DNA from: an uncultured Clostridia bacterium
Lineage (GTDB): Bacteria; Bacillota; Clostridia; TANB77; CAG-508
NCBI GenBank assembly: GCA_947632835.1
Contig: CANRQI010000007.1
Location: 1 to 35,565 of the forward strand
Length of the DNA: 35,565 nt
Reading direction: 5' to 3'
The position numbers and the translations under genes are program-made. Under the pieces are notes generated by a model that saw nothing but the letters and a program-made list of their open reading frames with translations, was not told the DNA's origin and did no database searches. Shown here piece after piece: positions 9,283 through 17,259 of the stretch. Every line of letters starts with the position of its first letter. Within the stretch, counting starts at the first letter, position 1.

Positions 9283-10614
9283 TTATAAATCAACATATTT
9301 TATTGCTGGCTCTTGATATCCATAATACTTATAATTACCATCATCCTTCAAATCATAATACAACTGAAATTCTCTATTCTCATCAAGTGCCCACATAGTC
9401 CCTACCACCTGCACAAAACACCTAAAATAAATTCTATCTATATTCATACCCAATTCTTGATAGGCTGTTATTACATCATTACAACTCATACTCATATTAA
9501 TAGAAAGCCTTTCACTCAAAAAACATAAATCTTCATAATCAAGCAGTGGTACATAATAACCATTAAATATAGCCACTTTACATTCATCCAAAATATTTGA
9601 TTCCCCATAAAAATTATCTTTAATATCAAAATAAGTAAAAACTTCCTCATTAAATTTATCTGGAAAACAATCCACATTTTCTGCATTATAAAACTCTCCA
9701 AGAACTGCTATATCACCATAATCATCTTCATCCGTATAAAAATTTATTAAATGTTCATAACTAGGTGAAGCAAGCAGTGTTATTATCATAAGTGATCCTC
9801 CATCATTACGAGTAAGATATTTTTCATCTTCTATATCATTTTCATAAGAACAACATAAACCGTTTAAATAAGAAATATTCAAATCAAAATTAATTTGTTC
9901 TTCATCTTTAATAACATCACTATCTAATCCAATTAAAAACTTTGGATATTGTCTCCAATTAAGATTATAAATAGCTGTATATTCCATCTCTTTACGATGT
10001 GCCACATCCACTATTGTATTAGCAAAATATGATACAATTTCTCCATACTGATTTACCCAACATGCAAAATCTTCTCTTTCTTTTATTGCATGTAAATAAT
10101 ATTCTTTATTTGGAGTAAGTTCTTCTATAGTTCCATCTATTACTGTAATTTTTGTTTGTGCATTAGGAGTATATATCGTATCTACATTTGTTGTTAATTG
10201 TACTTTTCCTCTTTTGTAATTATCTAACCACACATCTCCATTATAACTTACAAAAAAATTTTCTATATTTGCACCTTTTATTTTATATTGTATTGGATCC
10301 TCAAAACTCCAAAATTCATTATAATCCTCTTTTTCTTCTAATAATCCTCTACTCATTAATTTATCCATCATTTCTGTTGACACCATTTTTTTATCATTTA
10401 AAATATTATCTGTATTTATATCTATAATATTGCTATCTAAATTAAACAAAATATCTGCTAATATTGTTAATATCCTACTTTCCTTTGCTCTTGCTATTAT
10501 TCCATTTTCTCCTAATATAGCATTTAATGAAATTACTGATAAAATTAATAAAACTATTATTGTTACTACTAATGATATTAATGTTATCCCATTTGATTTA
10601 TGATTTATTTTCAT
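9283..10614 (-). CDS. Prepilin-like surface protein with type IV pilin-type N-terminus
   Basis: The 443-residue protein begins M-K-I-N-H-K-S-N-G followed by I-T-L-I-S-L-V-V-T-I-I-V-L-L. This is a class III/IV prepilin-like leader with a cleavage site after the Gly and a hydrophobic helix ending in L-N-A-I-L-G-E-N-G-I-I. The usual Glu at position +5 of mature pilins is Ser here. The rest has no domain I can name; it is rich in Asp, Asn and aromatic residues and looks secreted. The same N-terminal module survives in part in the 18555-21566 gene, so this organism uses it on several surface proteins. Structured repeat copy B lies just upstream. Confidence 0.75.
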   Translation of the reverse strand: MKINHKSNGITLISLVVTIIVLLILSVISLNAILGENGIIARAKESRILTILADILFNLDSNIIDINTDNILNDKKMVSTEMMDKLMSRGLLEEKEDYNEFWSFEDPIQYKIKGANIENFFVSYNGDVWLDNYKRGKVQLTTNVDTIYTPNAQTKITVIDGTIEELTPNKEYYLHAIKEREDFACWVNQYGEIVSYFANTIVDVAHRKEMEYTAIYNLNWRQYPKFLIGLDSDVIKDEEQINFDLNISYLNGLCCSYENDIEDEKYLTRNDGGSLMIITLLASPSYEHLINFYTDEDDYGDIAVLGEFYNAENVDCFPDKFNEEVFTYFDIKDNFYGESNILDECKVAIFNGYYVPLLDYEDLCFLSERLSINMSMSCNDVITAYQELGMNIDRIYFRCFVQVVGTMWALDENREFQLYYDLKDDGNYKYYGYQEPAIKYVDL

Positions 10615-10744
10615 TCGTACACCTCAATTTAATTAATATACATTATTATATATTATTGAAAAAAATTTTACAATAAAAAATTATTTTAAGATTTGTTTTT
10701 TATAATAACCTTCAAGACGTTTTAAGCTATTATAAAATATCAAG

Positions 10745-11016
10745 TTAAAATTATGAAAAATATATGTTTTATGAATGTGCTTCGTGGGGACCGACTAGCT
10801 ACAGGATGTTAATTTTATTTTTTATAAAATTTTACATACTGTGCGTTGTTGGAATAATGAATAAAACATATATTTTTTGTTTTTACATAATTTTAATTTT
10901 TTTGTACGAAGTAGGGAGAAGCGTGAAAACATATATAGTTTTATAACTTGTAAAATTAAAATTTTATACCCTGTGGCATAACTCAGATAATGAATAAAAC
11001 ATATATTTATCATAAC
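10745..11016 (+). repeat. Dispersed structured repeat, copy B, with three right-hand modules
   Basis: The left half (10745-10809) has TTATGAAAAATATATG and CGTGGGGACCGAC, as in copy A. Three successive right halves follow. R1 (about 10838-10895) has GTGCGTTGTTGGAATAATGA and an arm complementary to the left. R2 (10904-10947) has GTAGGGAGAAGCGTG. R3 (10968-11016) has CTCAGATAATGAATAAAAC, and its arm pairs with the left half about as well as R1 does. CCGAC on the left can pair with GTTGG of R1. This accounts for most of the 450 bp between the prepilin-like gene and the ZIP gene; small open frames here are fortuitous. Confidence 0.75.
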
Positions 11017-11018
11017 TT

Positions 11019-11054
11019 AAAAAGTTACAAAAAAATATAATTTTGTAACTTTTT
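11019..11054. terminator. Terminator after the ZIP transporter 3' part
   Basis: AAAAAGTTACAAAA (11019-11032) pairs perfectly with TTTTGTAACTTTTT (11041-11054). The stop codon of the ZIP gene is 11 bp away, so on the minus strand this is its intrinsic terminator; it also works in the other direction. Confidence 0.8.
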
Positions 11055-11064
11055 CATATTAATA

Positions 11065-11478
11065 TTAACCTAATGTAACATCTAAAATCATCATTATTAA
11101 AAATCCTACAATAACTCCTACGGTTGAAAGTTTTGAATTTTCTCCTTCTTGAGAATCTGGAATTAACTCTCCAACTATAACATATATCATGCTTCCAGCA
11201 GCAAATGCTAACAAATATGGCAATATAACATTAACAATACTACTAATTAATAAAGTTATAACTGCTGCTATTGGTTCTACTATACCAGACAAAGTTCCAA
11301 GCCAAAAAGCTTTCATATTGCTTAATCCCTCTGCTTTGTATGGAAGTGATATTGCCATTCCTTCTGGAAAGTTTTGTACAGCAATTCCTATTGCAAGTGC
11401 CAAAGCAGATGCAAAAGCAACTCCAAAATTCGCAGTTAAACTCGATGCAAACACAATTCCTACTGCCATACCTTCTGG
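11065..11478 (-). pseudogene. ZIP-family metal transporter, 3' part of an interrupted gene
   Basis: Residues 123-259 of a ZIP (ZupT-like) zinc/metal transporter. The frame resumes at the 9-bp direct repeat CCAGAAGGT and reads P-E-G-M-A-V-G-I-V-F-A, continuing through the second conserved helix signature (Q-N-F-P-E-G-M-A) to the C-terminal helices. Joined to 15426-15801, with removal of the element and one C skipped at CGG, it gives a 259-residue protein, the normal ZIP length. The element separates the two halves, so the transporter is off unless excision occurs. The ATG at 11469 has no Shine-Dalgarno. Confidence 0.88.
11470..11478. other. Attachment-site direct repeat, recombinase end
   Basis: Plus-strand ACCTTCTGG, identical to 15426-15434. 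It encodes P-E-G of the ZIP protein on the minus strand. The dyad centre of the reconstructed attP (AGAA on the minus strand) lies within it. Confidence 0.8.
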
Positions 11479-11506
11479 TTATGTCTAAAATAGAATGTTT
11501 TGGGTA

Positions 11507-13012
11507 TTAAATTTTTCTAAAATTGAATATAATATCAACTTGTTTATCTTGATGAATTTCGATTCTATTTATTATCATTTTCATAAATTCTGATGTAGGT
11601 TTATCTAATTTTAGAAATTCAATTACACTTTTTTTAATATCATTTACATCATCATAATTTTTCAGAATTTCTAACTCATAATAACTCTTTTCTTTTTCTT
11701 TAATCTCATCTTGCATTTTCTCATACAACCTAAAATACATTTCACTAGTAATCAAACCATTTAATTTATCTATATACATTTTATCTATATTTGTATTTAT
11801 AGCCAAAATATCTTTTTTTATTCTTTCTTGCTTTTTTTGGTAATCTTTACTATTAGTATTTTTAGACATATTTAACTCTATTCTATCCACATTTACATTA
11901 AGAAGTAATTTTTTTATATAATCTAAAATCAAATTTTCCAAATTCTCATAGCTAAAACCATGCGATGTACAAACTTTCAATTTTGAAAATCTTCTATAAT
12001 AGCTACAAATCATGTCTAAATGATTATTTCTTCCTTTTTTTACACCTATTTTGTGTTTACATTCATAGCATATCATCAAACCATCAAATAATACAAAATT
12101 TTTCTTTTCATTTCTTGTATATACTTCAGTTATTTTCATTCTCTGAACTGCTTCAAAAATGTTTTTATCAATAATTGATTCATGTGTATTCTCAACTACA
12201 TACCACTGTTCTCTTGGATTAGGTTTTAATTTTCTATTTTTATAATTAATTCTACTGCTTTTATTTTGTATTGTCGTTCCAATGTAAATAGAATTAGACA
12301 ATATTCTTTTTATTGTTTTTGAATTCCAATTAGTTTCTTTATCATATCTACACTTATGTACAGTAGGTATTCTATGTTCATTTAAATAATTTTTTATACT
12401 ACCTATATTTTTACCTTTATATGCCATATCAAATATTAACCTTACAATATTTGCTTCATTTTCACATATAATCAGTTTATTTTTATCATCTGGACTTTTT
12501 TTATATCCCAATGCTATTTTTCCACCAACCCATTTTCCTTGTGCTTGCATAGTATGCAAAGCTGTTCTAATCTTTTTCGATAAATCTTTAGAATACATGT
12601 CATTCAAGATAGATTTAAAAGGTAAAATATCATTGTTTCCATTATTTATAGCAAAAGTATCAATCCCATCTGTTACAGAAACATATCTTACATTATTTTC
12701 TGGAAACCATTTTTCTATATATTCTCCTGTTTCAATATAATCACGCCCTAAACGAGATAAATCCTTTGTAACAACCATATTTACTTTTCCTAATTTTATG
12801 TCTTGTATCATTCTTTTAAAATCTGGTCTGTTAAAATTTGTCCCTGTATATCCTGGATCTATATATAAATCAACAAGTTTATACTGTGCTCCTAATTTAT
12901 TAACATATTCAATTAATAATGATTTTTGATTAGTTATGCTTTCACTCTCATCAATACCCCTATCACTATCTTCTTTAGATAATCTAATGTAAATAGCTAC
13001 ATAATATAGCAT
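11507..13012 (-). CDS. Large serine recombinase (resolvase/invertase superfamily)
   Basis: This is the integrase/excisionase of the element. I take the ATG at 13012 (M-L-Y-Y-V-A-I-Y-I-R-L-S), 6-7 nt after AAGGGAG; the frame extends further upstream but overlaps the 40-aa ORF. The 501-residue protein has the N-terminal resolvase domain with catalytic Ser12 in Y-I-R-L-S, the D-P-G-Y-T-G-T-N-F-N-R-P motif and D-L-S-R-L-G-R-D (catalytic arginines). A recombinase domain follows (about 150-270), then a zinc ribbon (C-Y-E-C-K ... C-S-Y-Y ... C-T-S-H, about 320-360), a coiled coil and a C-terminal tail. Its stop lies only 6 bp from the inverted arm of the element end, as expected for a self-contained module. 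Confidence 0.95.
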   Translation of the reverse strand: MLYYVAIYIRLSKEDSDRGIDESESITNQKSLLIEYVNKLGAQYKLVDLYIDPGYTGTNFNRPDFKRMIQDIKLGKVNMVVTKDLSRLGRDYIETGEYIEKWFPENNVRYVSVTDGIDTFAINNGNNDILPFKSILNDMYSKDLSKKIRTALHTMQAQGKWVGGKIALGYKKSPDDKNKLIICENEANIVRLIFDMAYKGKNIGSIKNYLNEHRIPTVHKCRYDKETNWNSKTIKRILSNSIYIGTTIQNKSSRINYKNRKLKPNPREQWYVVENTHESIIDKNIFEAVQRMKITEVYTRNEKKNFVLFDGLMICYECKHKIGVKKGRNNHLDMICSYYRRFSKLKVCTSHGFSYENLENLILDYIKKLLLNVNVDRIELNMSKNTNSKDYQKKQERIKKDILAINTNIDKMYIDKLNGLITSEMYFRLYEKMQDEIKEKEKSYYELEILKNYDDVNDIKKSVIEFLKLDKPTSEFMKMIINRIEIHQDKQVDIIFNFRKI

Positions 13013-13025
13013 TATTTCTCCCTTC

Positions 13026-13148
13026 TTACACAGATTTTTTCTCTGATTCTTCACTATTCAAAATATCTAATAAATATAATGCTATAATCTTTTCTATTTC
13101 CTCACCATTTTCTTGAAAATATACATTTAATTTAAAATCCTTATTCAT
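13026..13148 (-). CDS. Small 40-aa protein upstream of the recombinase
   Basis: A short ORF of 40 codons starting with ATG at 13148, preceded by a strong Shine-Dalgarno (TAGGAGGCAGT) with good spacing. The protein begins M-N-K-D-F-K-L-N-V-Y-F and is acidic, with E-E-I-E-K-I-I-A-L-Y-L in a likely helix. Its stop is 13 bp before the recombinase ATG, so the two are probably co-translated. Tiny ORFs in this position are common beside clostridial serine recombinases; the function is unknown, perhaps a directionality or regulatory factor. Confidence 0.75.
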   Translation of the reverse strand: MNKDFKLNVYFQENGEEIEKIIALYLLDILNSEESEKKSV

Positions 13149-13202
13149 ACTGCCTCCTATAAAAGCAATATATTTTAGCATACTTATTTTTATTACTATA
13201 AA

Positions 13203-13236
13203 AAAAGTTACGAAGATAATATATTTCGTAACTTTT
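13203..13236 (-). terminator. Terminator of the element cargo gene
   Basis: AAAAGTTACGAA pairs with TTCGTAACTTTT around a 10-nt loop. On the minus strand it follows the cargo-gene stop by a few bases and runs into TTTTTTT, a classic intrinsic terminator. It separates cargo from the 40-aa ORF and recombinase. Confidence 0.85.
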
Positions 13237-13242
13237 ATATAT

Positions 13243-15075
13243 TTAATTTAATTCTCCTCCTCCCCACTCAACAACTACAAATCCTTTTCTCTCTGGTGTA
13301 ATCAATTGTTGTTCTTTTACATTAATAGGATTATCTAATCCTTTAAATAACATTAATACTCTTATTATGGTATCTGGGTTCGGATTTATTTCTAATGGCA
13401 TATTTTCATTTATTTCATCTGAAGTTGCAAATCTTATGTAATTGTATTTATTAGCCTCTAATTTTGGTAACCAATAAACAATAAATTCTTCAGCCTCTCT
13501 TTCTGTTAAACCTAATACAGCTAATTTTTCCTCTAAAAATTCAATAGTGTCTTCACCTTTTACCAAGAATCCTTCATTAGTTACTTTAAAGTCTACTAAA
13601 TTCTTACTTTCATAATATAATGAATATAATTGTCTATTTGTAGATAAATCTTTTAAAATTCCATCTGGTCGTGCTAACACATTCCATTCATCTTTATATT
13701 TTGGATAAGAACAAATTAAATTTTCACTTTTTAATAATTTTACAGAAGTTTTAGTTTCTTCTGTTGGATATAAGTAAATAATAGGTTTATCTACATAAGG
13801 CATTTCCGTTTCAGTAGTTCCATAATTTTTCAAATTACTAATTTCAGATGAAGAAAGACATTCTCTATATTGCACATTTGTTCCTACTGGCATACTAGTT
13901 GGAATAGCTATAAAATAACCCTTGGAATCTGCTGTAAATCCCTGCAAATTTTCTACTCCATAAATAATTATTTTATTGTCTTCTTCCACACAATCTATTA
14001 ATTCCAAATCACAACAACTATTAGTATTAGCTAAATTTAAAATAATATAATTTGATTTTTTATCCGTATAATATTTTTCAATTTCATCTTTAGTAACATC
14101 AGAATTTACTTCATCTATATATTCTTTATAATCTTCATATGATACAACTTCTTGTTTTGCATTTGCAGCTGAAGTATTATATATATGTGAATAATATTCA
14201 CCATCCCATGCTTTATTATTTAATAGATGATAATATGTTTTACCATTAATAGAAACTTCTTCATAGTTTTTCTCATTATTACCCGTATTTTCTTCTACTT
14301 TATAATTAGCATATTTTTCCCAAAAACTTTGTACTTGCTTTTCATCTTTTATATCAATATTTACATTTTGCTTTTTTAATACTACTGTTATTACTAACAC
14401 ATTTGGATTATCTTCTGAAAAAATAGCATCATATAGTCCTACAATATAATCTTCACCTTCTTCTGTTGTAATATCAAATAATGCGTAAACATTTGATATA
14501 TTAGATGTAACATCATCATCATCTCTACTATAATCATTTTTAGGTACAGTTGTTTCATTACCTTTTTTATCAAATGCCTTCATTACTATATTATTAGTTT
14601 TACAATTCTTAAAATTTATTTGCTCCATATATGCCAAAGACATTTTATATTCATATAAATCTGAATTTGAATCATATTTAATTCTAATAAATTCTCCTGA
14701 AAATTCTCCTCTATAAAGTACTTCATTTGCATCTATAACATTATTAGATCCTGTCATATTGCTTTTCGCTTCTTCATCTAAAAAAATGACTTTTTCTAAA
14801 TATGAAGTATCTGATTCATAATCATTTTTATATAACAAATTTGAATCAGTTCCTTTAATTCTACAATATCCATCTATTTCTTCTTCATAAATTGTCTCAT
14901 TTTCTGTTTGATCTTTTTCTGGCATTTTATTAACCATGGATTCTGATGTATTATAATTATCTCTAGTTGCTTTTATATAAATGCTAATTCCAATAATACT
15001 AATTAATAATACAATTATAATAACAATAATTATTGCTATTTTCAATGATATTTTCATTTGTTTCTTTTGTTCCAT
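13243..15075 (-). CDS. Membrane-anchored extracytoplasmic protein, cargo of the element
   Basis: I take the ATG at 15075 (M-E-Q-K-K-Q-M-K), which has GGGAGGT at good distance; the frame extends 5 codons upstream. The 610-residue protein has a short basic N-terminus and one transmembrane helix (about residues 9-33), so most of it is outside. The first 400 residues match nothing I know. The C-terminal 180 residues start with K-P-I-I-Y-L-Y-P-T and end near G-F-V-V-V-E-W-G-G-G. I recognise this as a recurrent uncharacterised module in Firmicutes and environmental bacteria, with F-I-V-Y-W-L-P-K-L-E inside. The enzyme or binding role is not known. All CGG triplets in it straddle codons. Confidence 0.75.
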   Translation of the reverse strand: MEQKKQMKISLKIAIIIVIIIVLLISIIGISIYIKATRDNYNTSESMVNKMPEKDQTENETIYEEEIDGYCRIKGTDSNLLYKNDYESDTSYLEKVIFLDEEAKSNMTGSNNVIDANEVLYRGEFSGEFIRIKYDSNSDLYEYKMSLAYMEQINFKNCKTNNIVMKAFDKKGNETTVPKNDYSRDDDDVTSNISNVYALFDITTEEGEDYIVGLYDAIFSEDNPNVLVITVVLKKQNVNIDIKDEKQVQSFWEKYANYKVEENTGNNEKNYEEVSINGKTYYHLLNNKAWDGEYYSHIYNTSAANAKQEVVSYEDYKEYIDEVNSDVTKDEIEKYYTDKKSNYIILNLANTNSCCDLELIDCVEEDNKIIIYGVENLQGFTADSKGYFIAIPTSMPVGTNVQYRECLSSSEISNLKNYGTTETEMPYVDKPIIYLYPTEETKTSVKLLKSENLICSYPKYKDEWNVLARPDGILKDLSTNRQLYSLYYESKNLVDFKVTNEGFLVKGEDTIEFLEEKLAVLGLTEREAEEFIVYWLPKLEANKYNYIRFATSDEINENMPLEINPNPDTIIRVLMLFKGLDNPINVKEQQLITPERKGFVVVEWGGGELN

Positions 15076-15151
15076 TATTACCTCCCACATTTAAAAACTA
15101 TGTTTTATATATTATAACATTGCATTTTAAAATTTACAACCTAATTATTTA

Positions 15152-15359
15152 TTTAAGTTTTGGTATTTTATAGATATACCAAAATTATGAAAAATATATA
15201 TTTTATTCATTATCCCAGTTACGCACAGTATGTAAAATTTTAAAATTCTGTTGAACATAAAATTTAACATACTGTAGCTAACTGGTCCCCACGAAACTCA
15301 TTCATAAAATATATATTTTTCATAATTTAGCATATTTTAAAAAAATACCAAAACTTAAA
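15152..15359 (-). repeat. Dispersed structured repeat, copy C
   Basis: In the minus-strand sense this is the closest relative of copy A. It has TTATGAAAAATATATATTTTAT, then GTTTCGTGGGGACCAGTTAGC, an inner stem ACAGTATGT/ACATACTGT, GCGTAACTGGGATAATGAA and a closing arm. Relative to copy A, the inner stem changes C-G to A-T and the outer stem changes G-C to A-T, on both strands each time. CCAGTTA pairs perfectly with TAACTGG. The outermost arms (TTTAAGTTTTGGTATTT and its complement) differ from those of copy A. It lies between the cargo gene and the end of the mobile element. Confidence 0.85.
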
Positions 15360-15425
15360 AATTTTTTATATAAACTGAAACGAAAATGTATATTTCCACA
15401 TTTAAAACATTCTAATTAGAACATA

Positions 15426-15434
15426 ACCTTCTGG
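15426..15434. other. Attachment-site direct repeat, cargo end
   Basis: Second copy of plus-strand ACCTTCTGG, at the end of the ZIP 5' part (codons for P-E-G). Together with 11470-11478 it bounds the serine-recombinase element. Confidence 0.8.
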
Positions 15435-15738
15435 AATGTTATGAAGTGTTATAGCAAAAGCTAACATTCTAGTTTTCTTTGTTCTTTCTGAAACTTTTAT
15501 ATCCTTCAAATTAAATTTTTCAGCAAATATATCTGTTATAAGTAAAAAAAATGAACCTAACAATATACCAATTGTAGCAGGAAGCCATCCAATTTTTCCT
15601 TGATTATTCGCCATTTCTATTGATGGCATTATTAAAGACCAAATAGATGCTGCTATCATAACACCTGCTGCAAATCCTAAGAATATTTTTTGTATTTTTA
15701 TGTTAACATTATTTTTAAATGCAAAAACAACTGCTGAA

Positions 15739-15741
15739 CCG
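15739..15741 (-). other. In-frame CGG / +1 shift site 4 (ZIP)
   Basis: Coding-strand context ACA CTT CGG TTC; it is read ACA CTT (C) GGT TCA GCA. It is exactly 20 codons after the ATG, and the restored L-G-S-A-V-V-F matches the ZIP family. Confidence 0.85.
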
Positions 15742-15870
15742 AAGTGTAGTTCCCAAAAATGGTATAAGTATTCCAATTACACATTTCAAATATTCATTCA
15801 TTTTTTATTTCTTCCTTTCTACTTTATGTTAATAATACATTTTATGAATATAAATGTATATATGTTAAAA

Positions 15871-15910
15871 GAAAAGTGGACATGAAAAATTATTTTCACA
15901 TCCAACTTTC
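15871..15910 (-). terminator. Terminator after the 15938-16249 gene
   Basis: GAAAAGTGGACATGAAAA pairs with TTTTCACATCCAACTTTC around a 4-nt loop, with a T-rich tract following on the minus strand. It lies 28 bp beyond the stop of the unknown gene and also insulates the ZIP promoter region. Confidence 0.75.
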
Positions 15911-15937
15911 CAAATTCATAACCCCTCGAAATCGGCT

Positions 15938-16249
15938 CTATTCTTTATCTTTATAAAGAAAGATGTCGAATTCACTAACTCCAAGGTTTTTGATGGCCTC
16001 CTTAGTGTTTACCAACAGTTTCATTTTCCATCCTAACGGATTTTCCAATAAAACGTTGACGACTTCAACTAAGGAATTTTTCTGCATGCTCTCCGAAAAA
16101 GTTCCAAAGTCGAACCCAGTTCCCGAAACAGAGTACTCTATTTTGCCAGTATACGGGGACCGAAAGATCTTCAGTTGGGGAAGTGGTCCCCACTCAGCTT
16201 CTTTTTCTTCGAATAAACATCTGAGTTCGTCGAAAATCTGCCACTCCAT
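15938..16249 (-). CDS. Unknown small protein, foreign-looking codon use
   Basis: Not recognised. I take the ATG at 16249 (M-E-W-Q-I-F-D-E-L), about 6 nt after AAGGAGG; the frame itself extends 11 codons upstream. The product is 103 residues, soluble and mixed-charge, without signal peptide or obvious motif. Codon use differs from its neighbours: C- and G-ending codons (TCC, CCG, GGC, AGC, ATC) are frequent, and it has a CGG read as Arg in K-I-F-R-S-P-Y-T (16160-16162). A +1 shift there would end the protein after seven more codons. It has its own promoter and terminator and is divergent from the 16480 gene; the pair looks like a recent transfer. Confidence 0.65.
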   Translation of the reverse strand: MEWQIFDELRCLFEEKEAEWGPLPQLKIFRSPYTGKIEYSVSGTGFDFGTFSESMQKNSLVEVVNVLLENPLGWKMKLLVNTKEAIKNLGVSEFDIFLYKDKE

Positions 16250-16323
16250 CTTTTCTCCTCCTTTATTAAAGAGAACTACCACCGAGTTTCACTCGATTAG
16301 TATCAACAGGTTACAATGGTAAT

Positions 16324-16352
16324 ATTGTAATATAATTTATGTAAACTGTCAA
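16324..16352 (-). promoter_or_regulatory. Sigma-70-type promoter for the 16249 gene
   Basis: On the minus strand TTGACA (16352-16347), a 17-nt spacer and TACAAT (16329-16324). This is a near-consensus housekeeping promoter, giving a leader of about 65 nt before the start codon. Confidence 0.75.
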
Positions 16353-16389
16353 TAGATATTTTTTTAGTTAATTTTAAACTAAAAAACAT

Positions 16390-16418
16390 TTTACATAATT
16401 CGATTTTTGTAGTATAAT
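16390..16418 (+). promoter_or_regulatory. Sigma-70-type promoter for the 16480 gene
   Basis: TTTACA at 16390-16395, a 17-nt spacer and a perfect TATAAT at 16413-16418. It is divergent from the promoter at 16324-16352; the two -35 boxes are about 40 bp apart. Confidence 0.8.
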
Positions 16419-16479
16419 AGTATTTGTTAACTATTTATGTTTTTTTCAGTGGGACTTCCCACTAGAAAGGAGATGGGCC

Positions 16480-17115
16480 ATGCAAAAGCAAAAACCCAAC
16501 TTCTTTATCCGTGGAAAACGGATAAGCGACCCACATATCGTAGAATTGTACGGCGAAAAGTGGGTTAGATTTCTGATGGGAGTGAAGCGTTCACCAGACT
16601 CCCTCAGAGCAAAAACAAGCATTGACCCTGAAATATGGGTAAATGCTTTAGTTAAAAATTGGAGCGCTTTCCAGAGTTCATCAAAAGACACTGAACATCT
16701 GGAAATGAGTGGCTATCTAGTCACTAAAGAAAACGAGTTTGAAATGTTAGCCACGAACATTTCAAGCTTCTACCCTCTCTTATATGAACATGAGGGTGGG
16801 TATTGTACTATCAATGGTACTGTAACTTTGAGATTTCAGCCAAGCAGTATTAGAAAAAACAAAAAATTACTGGTTGAAATTCTAAAAGTTATGACGCCAT
16901 CGATGCAACTGCCGGAAATAGAAAAATATCAAAAATTTTCTATAACTGCTTTGCGATTGATGGCAAAACGAGTGGAAAATCTAAACTTAAAAAGTCAAAG
17001 CAAAGTAGAGGTTAAAGCTTCTATATTCCAATGCTTTGACGAAAAACTGAATATCCGAAGAACAACATGGTCGCTCAAAGATATTACAGTTTGCGAAAAG
17101 GAGATAGCCCCATAA
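16480..17115 (+). CDS. Unknown protein, foreign-looking codon use
   Basis: Not recognised. The 211-residue product starts with ATG after AAAGGAGATGGGCC. It has no signal peptide or membrane helix and is rather basic (K-Q-K-P-N-F-F-I-R-G-K-R at the start); mid-protein it has H-E-G-G-Y-C-T-I-N-G-T. Codons such as CTC, AGC, CCC, CGT and CTG are common, unlike the surrounding AT-ending style. Codon 14 is CGG (16519-16521) in K-R-I-S-D; a +1 shift there would hit TAA immediately. The terminator overlaps the stop codon, an unusually compact layout. With the divergent 15938-16249 gene it forms an alien two-gene island. Confidence 0.65.
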   Translation: MQKQKPNFFIRGKRISDPHIVELYGEKWVRFLMGVKRSPDSLRAKTSIDPEIWVNALVKNWSAFQSSSKDTEHLEMSGYLVTKENEFEMLATNISSFYPLLYEHEGGYCTINGTVTLRFQPSSIRKNKKLLVEILKVMTPSMQLPEIEKYQKFSITALRLMAKRVENLNLKSQSKVEVKASIFQCFDEKLNIRRTTWSLKDITVCEKEIAP

Positions 17116-17136
17116 AGGGCTATTTCTTTGTTTTTT
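17104..17136 (+). terminator. Terminator overlapping the stop of the 16480 gene
   Basis: ATAGCCC (17104-17110) pairs with GGGCTAT (17117-17123), followed by TTCTTTGTTTTTT. The stop codon TAA lies in the loop, so the last codons form the stem. Confidence 0.85.
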
Positions 17137-17259
17137 AAATTTAATAGTATATTTTTAAACTTATTTTAATAAAATAGATTAAACGTATTGATAATAACAT
17201 AAAGGTTTATAGGTAAAACCTTATTAAAAACCTAAATATACTTATATGAGGAGACAACT

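Larger units (their letters stand above)
11470..15434 (-). mobile_element. 3.96-kb serine-recombinase element inserted in the ZIP transporter gene
   Basis: The ends are marked by the direct repeat ACCTTCTGG (plus strand) at 11470-11478 and 15426-15434; removing one copy plus the insert rejoins the ZIP frame exactly. Just inside are inverted arms, 11477-11501 and 15404-15428, about 21 of 25 bases matched. A circular form would have attP with ACATAACC-AGAA-GGTTATGT at its centre. Contents: large serine recombinase, a 40-aa ORF ahead of it, a membrane-anchored cargo protein and structured repeat copy C. The layout resembles small TndX/TnpX-type elements of Clostridia. Confidence 0.88.
15426..15801 (-). 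pseudogene. ZIP-family metal transporter, 5' part, with an in-frame CGG
   Basis: Residues 1-125 of the ZIP transporter. The start is ATG at 15801 (M-N-E-Y-L-K-C-V-I-G) after AAAGGAA. The frame reads P-F-L-G-T-T-L and then CGG (15741-15739). Skipping that C gives G-S-A-V-V-F-A-F, the conserved first-helix sequence, and continues to L-H-N-I-P-E-G at the insertion point. That is the first half of the ZIP helix IV metal site (H-N-x-P-E-G). Beyond the repeat the frame runs into element DNA and ends within a few codons. The CGG is the fourth +1 site in the window; the true interruption is the mobile element. Confidence 0.87.

Noticed and set aside
10764..11013. Small ORFs on both strands in the copy B region
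   Set aside because: They follow the inverted-repeat arms, are Tyr/Phe/Leu-rich as AT-rich repeats translate, and have no homology or Shine-Dalgarno.
11507..13012. The recombinase as a phage integrase marking a prophage
   Set aside because: No phage structural or replication genes are present, and the element is only 3.96 kb with clear ends.
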